Assembly (NCBI GenBank): GCA_027574665.1
Contig: CM050657.1
Span: forward strand, 30,379,408 to 30,443,407
Length of the DNA stretch: 64,000 bases
From: Rhynochetos jubatus
Lineage: Eukaryota > Chordata > Aves > Eurypygiformes > Rhynochetidae
Reading direction: 5' to 3'
A model generated the notes under the pieces. It saw only the letters and a program-made list of their open reading frames with translations. It made no database searches and was not told where the DNA came from. Shown here piece after piece: positions 57,301-64,000 of the stretch (the first letter of the stretch is position 1; every line of letters starts with the position of its first letter). The translations under genes were made by a program, and so were the position numbers.

Positions 57301-60300
57301 GAGTTGATGACCGTGCCAGAATAGTTTAGGTGAGTTGTGAGGTTTTTGCCCCAGATCTGGAAGCACACACAGCCGCTGTGATTGTCCAGTGTACCGTGTC
57401 TCGGTGTGTCCTTTCCAAGAGCCTTATCAGGGGTTTTTGTATCTCTAATATACTTGATACCATGCTATGCAAGTTGGCTTAGCAGGAGCTTTTTTTCCTA
57501 GAAATGAGTTTAAAATGCATTTGCACCGGTTTTCATGCGTGTGTTTTAAAATATACAGACGGATTCTGAAGGTCCGGGAAGAGCATCGTCCGGTGTGTTG
57601 TTCCCAGCTGCAGACAGATGTGGAGCATGCTCACCAATTGTTTCAGCGGAACACAACAATGGTAACTTCATGGTGGACTAGATGTTTGTCTGTAAGCATT
57701 TGTAGGCCAGAGTGAACTTCATCAGTGTCTGTCTTAGGGATGCTGTTATGAGGTGGGTGTGCGCTGTGGCAACGAGGTGCTTCCTATTTGTTAATTAACA
57801 CCAGATATCACAGGGCTTGCTGGCCAGTTTGTAAAGGAAGTTGTCTCGTTTGCATTATGTGTGTTCTTTGGTTGGGTTTGTATTTTTTTGGATTCAGGTT
57901 CTTGTTGCATGGTGGTGAGGGTATGTGTGGTTTAGGACTGACCTGTCTGAACATTTAAACATTCTTGGATGATAACACGGCAGAAGAAAGCTATGATCTA
58001 GCTAACCATTTTTTCTTCCTAGCCTAATTTTTGATAGCTTTCTGTTGTGCTTTGCCTAGGAGCTAGAATGTGACTAAGAGTTCAGATTTTGTTGCTGAGG
58101 ATTTCTGCCTGTAGTTTGTGACACTGTTGTTTGAGCATCTTGAGTGCAGGACGGCAGGGAACTTCTGCTAGTGGCACAGAACTCTTTTCTGAAGAATTTC
58201 TCCTTTAGGAAATGCTTGTAGTCTAGTTACAGTAAAATTGCTGAGGAAGCTAATGGAGTTTTGGTTTAGAAAGCTGGAAGCAAAACTTCACAAGCTCCCG
58301 GGAGCTTGTAAATTTACTTGAGTAGTTGTCATGGAAGTCTGATTTGTATGATTCTACAAATGAAGTTTACAAACAGCGTGAAAAGGGCATAGAAGGTGAC
58401 GATGGTAATCTCTCTAAGGTATTTTCATGTTTAAAATGAGAAGTGTAGGTGGGCCAGTAGATTATGTGGGTGTGGAAAGGATTTAATGTTGAACAAAACA
58501 AAAAGTAATTGAAACTATGCTATAAACGGACATTACACCAAACAACATTTGTTTCTTATTTCATTGCAAGCTAAAGCAGAACAATCTGCTGGACTAGCTT
58601 GATTTTACCTCCCTGAATGACACGTCTACACGGTTTGTGTGTCTGGACCCATGCTGTCTCTGTCCCATCAAGAGAAAGGACAAATTCTCTCCGTAGGAGC
58701 TGACAAGTTAGATGGGATGTGTCATTTTTTGTTAAGATTTTTTTCTCATGAATATGGTGATTCAAGATGCACTTTAGGCGTACATAAGTAGTATGAAGCC
58801 ATGCTGGTTAAAAATACATGGTTTTCACTGTAGGTGAATACTCGTCATCAGCTGAAAAAGAAGAAACCAGTGATGGCATTGGAAACTATGGGGTGCAGGT
58901 ATGTAAACGCAAATATTTTGATTTACGGTCTGAATTGGTAAATGGCGTAATACACAAAGGTCAAGAAAACTTAGCAGTCAGTGAATAATGCTGGAGTGAG
59001 AGTCCTCTAGACGAAGGTTGTATGATGGTCTGAATTCTTACTGAGGGGTAAATTCCTTGTCATTATGTTGGATATTGGTTTGTTTCCAGGTGGTTTGCTT
59101 AAATTTGACCACATTTTTCCTTTTGTGCAGTGCTGAGAAACAGTGCAGTCACATGCTACACTTCCCCCCCCCCCGCCCCTGCCCCTGCAAAATGCACATT
59201 CCAGTGAAGAGGGAGATTTGTCTATAATATGGTGATCTGTTTGATTCGATCTGCCCAGTCTTCTCCTTGGTAAGAGGAAGGTCAAACAAAATACTTGAAA
59301 CTTGATGACCTTCCTGACGCTTTCCCGGCCTCTGCAAAAGGTACCCTTGTTTGGCCCTGTCAGTAGGTGTTTGGAAGGGTTTTTTCTGAGGGCATTCTAG
59401 AGGGGAATAAGGCAGGCATCCTGTTTGCGCTGGGCATACAGGCCAGGGCTGGATAGCGGGATCTGGAGTCGTCTCTAACGCCTCAAGGGACGGTGGAGCA
59501 AACTGTTTCCACCCCGCACCCAGGCACCGTGAAAGAGGGACGTGCTTGATTTTAACAGGCTGAGCAGAGAACGTAAACCTATGGGAAGGTGCTGGTAGTT
59601 GGGCAGTGAGTTTGGGAATGGAGAGGCTGAGACAGATGACTGAGGGGCTCCTTCCCTGTTCCGAAAGGAGGAGTTTTTGCGGAGGGAGAAAAGGGTCTGG
59701 CTAAGGAGATGAGATCAAGGAGTTGGATGGTCTTAGCCCATTGGGACACCAAGGCTGCAGGCCCTGTTTTGAAGGGACCACGAGCTAAGGAGGCAGGTGG
59801 GGAGGGAGCATGTTGGGAGGAATGTGACACATCAGAGGGGGGGTCAGAACTGAGCATGGGGTCAGGGATGTGAGGAGGCTGGGTGGGGTTGAGACACGGT
59901 ATGGTTTTCCTACAAGCTTGGGTTCCTGCTTTTAGGGCTAAGGGAAGGAATGGACAGGTTTCCCTAAGAAATGCTTTTGGCTGGAGCTTGGAATGGAATT
60001 TAGTATTTCTGAGTCTTGGGAGAAGAGATGGTTCTAACAGGCCGTTCTTGTGGTGGACAGTAAAAGCTTGTCATGTTCATTCGCATTGTGTTAGCTCAGC
60101 TGGTAGGGGAGTGTAAAACGCCAGACAGTAGGGAACGATGGAGGAAGGAGGGTTGGAAAATGTAGGCAGTTGTAATGACAAATGGGATTAAAGCAATAAA
60201 CCATGAAAAAATAGAATGCTTTGTGACAAATGCCAGCAGTTACAGAAAGCAGGCGGGCTAAAAGGCAAAAGCAACCCTAGTGTCCAGACAAATCTAATCC

Positions 60301-63300
60301 AAGGAAAACTGTTGTCTCTTGAGAAAGTCCTTCTATTTTTGAGAAAATGGTGGTTCGGTGGACCTTTAATTGAGTATCCCTTGACTTTTATTATAAACAA
60401 TTGCTTTTGAAATGTCTCACTTCTATTATTTCTGTTATATGATAGGATGAGTTTGCAACAGAAATGACCCAGATTAACTGTGACTTCCTTTTTCTTGGCA
60501 ACCATTCTGTCTGTACCTGTTTACTTAAGGATAAATGTATTTTAGAAACTACCAACTTCATAGAAAAAGCAGCATGTGAAAAGCAGACTGACAAAGCAGA
60601 AATGTCACATTGGAAAATTCTAGCCGCAAAGGAGGAATCGTGCAGTGCTGACAAGCAGTTGAACCCAAAACCTTGGGAGGAAAGATATGAAAGAATGTGG
60701 GTCGAAAATGAGAAAAGAGAATTGAAAACAAATTTTAAAAGCATTACGGCAGAGCTGAAGCAGCTGTTTGGTGAAATTAATGAAACTGGGAAAACGATTT
60801 CCCTTGTGGAAGAAGTGTCAGAAGACGGCTTCCGTGAGGAACTGGAGAGTTCTCACGTTGTTTCGTCTCGTGCAACAGAATCAAGTACTAAGTTAGAAAG
60901 TACAGGTGAATTTGGAGATACTAAACTTCAGCTGTGTGGGAAAGAACCCAGAATGGAAACTGTCATTCAGAGTCTTTGTGCCCTTCCTGATCAAAAGAGT
61001 TTGAATGCAAATGTGAAGGACACCTGGAGTAGAGATGAAGAAGATAGCACAAACGATGCAGATAATACCAAGGTGCCCCTAGGAAAAGGAGAGGGGAAGA
61101 AAGTGCCTTCTATGGAAGTGGAAAATGATGAAAATGGCAGTAGTAGAAACGTAGAGGGAAGTCCTGAATACTCCCTGAAACATTGCTTAAAACCAAGTCT
61201 TTTAGATGATGTTTCTAATACTCTTCCTAAAATAAGATCTATTTCTACATGTGATGAAAATGTACTTTTTGTAACAGAAGGAAAACTTGGAAAGGGCTCT
61301 GGAGTTGATGGTGATGATGTTCCCAGGGACTGCCTGATGGACAGCAATAAAATAGGAGAGCAGAAATTGTCAGTCTTTTTGCAAACACTGGGCAATCGTG
61401 TGGTGTGCTGAAAAGGAATCTGGGTGAAGAACTAAAACAGGATGTGGAAAGATTTAAGAGTAAGGTAGGACTGCTGCAAATGGTATTCCTGGCTTTGGAG
61501 AAGGAGAAGGTATAGCTGCAAAAAGAGGTAGAAGTTCACCTGCTACTCCTCATGCTTTAGTCTTTCTCCATATCAATGGTCCTGTTCACTTCAGCGGTTC
61601 ATCGTTAAGGGAAGATGCTCTGTGCAAATTGGGGTTTGTTTTAGTGGAAATACATTACTTAAACAGAGCAGTGGAGAGTTGTCCTGCCCCTCACTGTGGC
61701 ATTAGGAGGGTTTTTTGGAAAACGCAGACTGCGTTATTCGTCCAGTTGAACAGTAGGTGGCACTCAGTTCCAGTGTGAATAGTTAGCGCTTCAGTGCCAT
61801 AGAGAAAAGCACACAATGACATCAGTTCTGCTTCTGAACCAGAGAATCAGAATAGCTTCTGAACAGGGCCTTGGCTGACCTGTTCCTTTGCTGTGATTTT
61901 TGCATGGTGTGTCTTCATGGCCGTTTACTAAAATTCCTGTTTGCTGCGAAACCGTTTCTGCTGGTGGGTTTCGGATCTCTTCCCAGCCCTGCATTAGGGG
62001 AGCAGTAGCTCAGCTCAGTTCCACTGGATTTTTTTTCTGGTTTTACAGCTGTCATTGTGCCGTCCTTCTAACTCTTTGTCCATCAGTAGCGCTTTCAGTT
62101 TTTTGTTGTTCATGTTTTAAGATACACTTGTTTTCTGTCTACGGGCTGGTTTTGTTATATCTTTAATTATGAGTGAATTCAAAGTACTTTACATGACTTG
62201 ATACACCTTGTAAAGTAACTTTGTGAAAATGCTTCTCTCTGTGAATTTAACTTCTTTTTTTTTTTCATTTAACATGATTTGGAGAATGAAAACATTATCG
62301 AAGAGAATGTTTCATCTGAGGAGAAATCAGAGTCAATTAAAATGCCGATGAAAGGGTAAATTGAGGAAATAATGTCTAATTCTGATTTGTAGTGCTAGTT
62401 AAATATCTTTTAGGTTTTCTAATATTGTAGTGGCTGAAGAGTTTCCTCAATGCTGAAAGCCATTACTGAGTAGTCCACTGCTTCTCAAACATGAAAGAAA
62501 AAAAACTTTTAGAAAAAACTAAGCTCATAATGGAGGTTCAAATTTATTGCTCCTTGGGGGGGTGAGGGGTGGGGAACACACCAAAAAAGAAAAAAGAACC
62601 CACCCCTAAATTCCTGTGGATTTCCTTATCAATAATGAGGCAAAATGTGTCTGCAAAACCAGAACTGAAGACTGGAAAACCCAGTTATTTTTGTAGGAAA
62701 TGGCCATGCAGAAAAGTGGGTGCTTAGAGTTTACTTGTGTGTCTTCCTTTTCTAGGTGATTGTAGTGATCTCTGTGCAGTTCGTGTTTTTCCTTTTCATG
62801 AAGTTCAGATGCTTTTTGTCAGGAAAGGGGAAAAGATGATATTACCAACCAATCTCAGAAGTTTAAAGTAGGCACAAATGTTTTATGTAACCCCAAGCCC
62901 GAGGTTTTTTTCCTGTCAGTCCTTCAAAGGAATCTCTGTTCTAGACATCCAGCTGTTTAAAAACCCTCCCCCTAGGAATGAGGTGGAAATGTGGAATCTG
63001 AGCTAGATTCAGGAAAGCTGGAACATGTCTAGTATCCCCATTAGAGGGGGTGTCTTCCGTGATCTTTGGAGTCAAGTCTGTGTTTTCTCAGCTATTTTTC
63101 ACTTGTGTGGTTTCTGGACATCTTCTTGAGTATGTCCATTTCACAGAAATATTACAAGGAAAGCTGCTCAATTGGTGATTTATTTTTTTCATTTTATTTT
63201 ATTCCTGTTTAATGTAGTGAATTTTCCCTGAATGCTGAAGTTGCAAAGAAAGGTAAGAGACAGACTTCAGAGCAGAAGGCTGAGCAGCAGATGAGCTCGT

Positions 63301-63986
63301 CCAGCGGGAATCACTTTCAAGTACTGGATGACAGCACTGTCAGTGAAACATCTCCAGATGAAGGAAGGTACTGAATATCAGGAATGTTATAAATAAAACC
63401 TGCTTATTGATAAAAGTTTACCTGAAAGGTAAATTGAGAGACAGAAGGTGCTGACACTGTACAAGCACTGTTCAGCAATAGCTAAAACATTGGTGTGTTA
63501 TCAGCACTGTTTTGGTCAGAAATGTAACCCACAGCACTGTGTTGGCTGCTATGAAGAAAATTAACTCTATCCCAGCCAGACCCAGTACACTAGAGGATCC
63601 AAAATTATGTTTCTTTGACTGGTAAGAGAAGGACTCTCAATACAGAAGAGAGCTAAACCTCTAGTATTACACAGGGAATGCACCTAACAATATCTACGTA
63701 TCTGTAGCTGTAAGGTTTGAGTGAAGAGGACACAGCAGTTGTTTCAACTATTCGCTTAATATCATGTGGAAAAAACAGCCTTCCAATAGGCATAATAGTA
63801 CACGTTTTCAGCCTTCCACTACTTCTAACAAAATTCTTACATTAAATTTTATTTTCATTCACTTTTGAAATGTAAGTTTTCAGAGCCGCTTGAGATATTG
63901 TTCATAATGCAATATAAGCATTCCAGCACTGAAACGTATTTCTGTTTTCCAGACCTGCAGCAAAAAGAAAGAGTGAAAAGAACAAG
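40669..63986 (+). CDS. ANKRD26: ANKRD26-like copy B, 19 exons, 5' part of gene
   Basis: Nineteen exons with matching phases add up to about 1,240 codons. Order: basic N-terminus, five full ankyrin units and a partial sixth (exons 2-5), linkers (6-10, with the DDAWHTSEEEELDF motif), a 980-bp acidic exon (11), ESPWDSE exon (13), Ser-rich exons (14-15), a second large exon (16) and acidic linkers (17-19, with FQVLDDSTVSE). This follows human ANKRD26 motif for motif. The coiled-coil region and C-terminus lie beyond the right edge. ANKRD26 sits at distal appendages of the mother centriole and recruits PIDD1. The only lesion seen is one missing base in exon 16, so it is either functional with a sequence error or newly broken. 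Confidence 0.88.
43968..44082 (+). CDS. ANKRD26: Copy B exon 2 (ankyrin 1)
   Basis: Between TTTTTTAG and GTACGT. Encodes TALHLACANGLVDVVTSL, then LVENKQELNLLD and NRSPLMK: a complete ankyrin unit and the start of the second. 115 bp. Absent from copy A. Confidence 0.92.
44328..44501 (+). CDS. ANKRD26: Copy B exon 3 (ankyrin 2-3)
   Basis: Between TTCCCAG and GTAAAC, 174 bp, phase 0 at both ends. Encodes AVQCQQEECVAVLLQRGADVN, split here as AVQCQQEEC and VLLQRGADVN, and GNTALHLAVLSPN. Canonical ankyrin signatures (TALHLA, GAD). Absent from copy A. Confidence 0.92.
44615..44721 (+). CDS. ANKRD26: Copy B exon 4 (ankyrin 4)
   Basis: Between CTTGCAG and GTGAGG, 107 bp. Encodes EGFTPLMLAVSLHRVEMVEF and LLKEGADVHTRDQCE. 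Absent from copy A. Confidence 0.92.
45240..45377 (+). CDS. ANKRD26: Copy B exon 5 (ankyrin 5 and start of 6)
   Basis: Between GTTTCAG and GTAAAT, 138 bp. Encodes TPLMTAASGGERHLIEVLLQ, YGADVSHKDTNGQTAADYA and VTHGHS. Full-length counterpart of the shortened exon in copy A. Confidence 0.92.
46046..46194 (+). CDS. ANKRD26: Copy B exon 6
   Basis: Linker exon encoding LSEQLTDHGDWENTG... to ...GAPAVDRG before GTAGGA. Two possible acceptors six bases apart (TCTAG and CTTAG); both keep the frame. Start given for the upstream one. Confidence 0.82.
48270..48315 (+). repeat. (CA)n microsatellite in copy B intron 6
   Basis: About 23 uninterrupted CA dinucleotides. The equivalent site in copy A (near 18425-18450) has only a short imperfect run, so it expanded after duplication. 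Confidence 0.95.
48866..48916 (+). CDS. ANKRD26: Copy B exon 7
   Basis: 51-bp exon, ATCTAG to GTATTC, encoding MPESPNQTSRTGKSRK. Short basic Ser/Thr linker, identical to copy A. Confidence 0.82.
50045..50952 (+). mobile_element. Old CR1 LINE in copy B intron 7
   Basis: Degenerate CR1 ORF2 C-terminus on the plus strand (AAIQKDLDKLGKW, KCQVLHM, QINSVLGGMKSSIAKRLRKV, CLPFEERLRKLDLFSLEKR) running to the typical 3' end TCCTATGATCCTCTGTG. Many frame breaks. It lies in the segment missing from copy A. Confidence 0.85.
51591..51624 (+). CDS. ANKRD26: Copy B exon 8
   Basis: 34-bp microexon between GAACAG and GTGAGA encoding TDDFSQGDSI. Entry and exit phases (1 and 2) fit exons 7 and 9, which is the main support. 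Confidence 0.75.
51708..51780 (+). CDS. ANKRD26: Copy B exon 9
   Basis: Between TTTTAAG and GTATGG, 73 bp, encoding SSEKEGSDDAWHTSEEEELD and FHPK. Matches the conserved acidic motif of ANKRD26 (DDSWPTSDDEDLNF). Confidence 0.87.
52627..52687 (+). CDS. ANKRD26: Copy B exon 10
   Basis: Between TTTGCAG and GTAAGC, 61 bp, encoding EPQKPNLVLLMKAFQQFRKN. Matches KPSLAKLMTASQQSRKN of human ANKRD26. Confidence 0.87.
53036..54015 (+). CDS. ANKRD26: Copy B exon 11 (large acidic exon)
   Basis: 980-bp exon between CTTGAAG and GTAAGT, open throughout. Starts DRNGSGTESPKSPKKSVKK, then a run of Asp/Glu (GDDDEDYEGEEEEEED) and a long Ser/Glu-rich, probably disordered tract ending LRAAFCSRSQ. No domain recognised; a long acidic disordered segment at this place suits the family. 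Entirely deleted from copy A. Confidence 0.87.
54720..54852 (+). CDS. ANKRD26: Copy B exon 12
   Basis: Between CTTGTAG and GTGAGA, 133 bp, encoding EKSPEREEEEPKREKEDTVE and ending CVCKDSHHVHNA. Glu/Lys-rich with a short Cys/His tail. Phase agrees with both neighbours. Confidence 0.8.
56329..56390 (+). CDS. ANKRD26: Copy B exon 13 (ESPWDSE motif)
   Basis: 62-bp exon between TTGTAG and GTACTT encoding APPAEGAEEEEDTESPWDSE. The EED-ESPWDSE motif is a hallmark of ANKRD26-family proteins. Confidence 0.88.
57559..57661 (+). CDS. ANKRD26: Copy B exon 14
   Basis: 103-bp exon between ATACAG and GTAACT encoding TDSEGPGRASSGVLFPAADR and CGACSPIVSAEHNN. Identified mainly because it is open, has good splice sites and supplies the phase needed by exon 15. 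Confidence 0.7.
58834..58898 (+). CDS. ANKRD26: Copy B exon 15
   Basis: 65-bp exon between CTGTAG and GTATGT encoding EYSSSAEKEETSDGIGNYG and VQ. Identical to the copy A exon; flanking intron also near-identical. Confidence 0.82.
60446..61464 (+). CDS. ANKRD26: Copy B exon 16 (large, one-base frame break)
   Basis: Starts after GATAG with DEFATEMTQINCDF and is open for over 300 codons, including KSITAELKQLFGEINETGK. The T run at 61376-61380 has five bases; this frame hits TGA soon after (LGNRVVC, stop). With six the frame would continue through a charged tail ending DVERFKSK before GTAGGA, and the exon length would become 1020, restoring phase 0 for exon 17. This points to a one-base deletion or a base-calling error in a homopolymer. 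Deleted from copy A. Confidence 0.82.
61465..61570 (+). pseudogene. ANKRD26: Relic extension of exon 16
   Basis: Beyond the proposed donor the frame reads VGLLQMVFLALEKEKV, then TAG (61513-61515), then LQKEVE. Mammalian relatives keep a similar VFL-LEKEK-QLQKEVE sequence in coding frame. The donor at 61465 would remove it from the transcript. Confidence 0.55.
62285..62355 (+). CDS. ANKRD26: Copy B exon 17
   Basis: 71-bp exon after a long T tract and TTTGGAG, ending before GTAAAT. Encodes NENIIEENVSSEEKSESIKM and PMK. Leaves two bases that make Gly with exon 18. Confidence 0.75.
63218..63367 (+). CDS. ANKRD26: Copy B exon 18
   Basis: 150-bp exon between AATGTAG and GTACTG encoding EFSLNAEVAKKGKRQTSEQK... 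and HFQVLDDSTVSETSPDEG. The LDDSTVSE-DEGR part matches LLQVDDDSSLSEIDEDEGR of human ANKRD26. Confidence 0.87.
63450..63590 (+). mobile_element. Avian ERV LTR 3' end fragment in intron 18
   Basis: Contains TTGGTGTGTTATCAGCACTG and AAAATTAACTCTATCCCAGCC, the last part of the avian LTR family that begins TGTCATGG (compare 21988). Ends near CCCAGTACA. Only the 3' part is seen. Confidence 0.7.
63953..63986 (+). CDS. ANKRD26: Copy B exon 19
   Basis: 34-bp exon between TTTCCAG and GTACTG encoding PAAKRKSEKNK, matching PTKKTSNEKNK that follows DEGR in human ANKRD26. Last exon in the window; the gene continues to the right. Confidence 0.82.
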
Positions 63987-64000
63987 GTACTGTAAAATGA

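Noticed and set aside
60991-61395. Minus-strand frame opposite exon 16
   Set aside because: Serine-rich complement of a Glu/Lys/Asp-rich coding exon.

Overview
The window is nuclear DNA of a bird. It carries several CR1 LINE pieces with the avian 3' end, an LTR of the type widespread in birds (TGTCATGG start), short GC-rich genes with CpG-island promoters, and vertebrate exon/intron structure. Protein family names rest on remembered vertebrate homologues; no search was run.

Region 1 (1-6.5 kb) is GC-rich. On the minus strand it holds the 5' part of a DUS3L-like tRNA dihydrouridine synthase gene and a PRR22-like proline-rich gene. Both show frame breaks, so each is either decaying or badly assembled. 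A minus-strand CR1 ORF2 fragment follows at about 6 kb.

Region 2 (7-24 kb, plus strand) is copy A of an ANKRD26-like gene (ankyrin repeats followed by an acidic region and, outside this window, coiled coils). It has a CpG/NRF1 promoter at 12 kb and keeps exons 1, 5, 6, 7 and 15. Exons 2-4, 8-14 and 16 are deleted, yet the retained exons are phase-compatible and open. An LTR cuts off homology at 21.99 kb. At 24.0-24.16 kb lies a short tandem array of RFX X-box motifs.

Region 3 (24.58-31.84 kb) is a macrosatellite of 2.2 units with periods 3346 and 3300 bp. Each unit contains a strongly G+T-rich tract, a poly-G run, a 27-bp coding-like minisatellite framed by splice-like sites, and the 3' end of a CR1.

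Region 4 (31.84-39.5 kb) begins with a decayed copy of the ANKRD26-like terminal exon. It continues with the intact last three exons, stop codon and poly(A) signal of another copy (copy C) that has no 5' half here.

Region 5 (39.5-64 kb) repeats the 7-23 kb block at high identity and carries copy B, the most complete gene. Nineteen exons can be placed, with consistent splice phases giving about 1,240 codons: six ankyrin units, a large acidic exon, the conserved ESPWDSE motif, a second large exon and the start of the region leading to the coiled coil. The gene runs off the right edge. Its only visible lesion is a one-base frame break in a T run in exon 16.

The window is therefore a tandem ANKRD26-like cluster of at least three footprints, reshaped by internal deletions, CR1-associated breakpoints and a macrosatellite, and placed beside DUS3L/PRR22-like genes.
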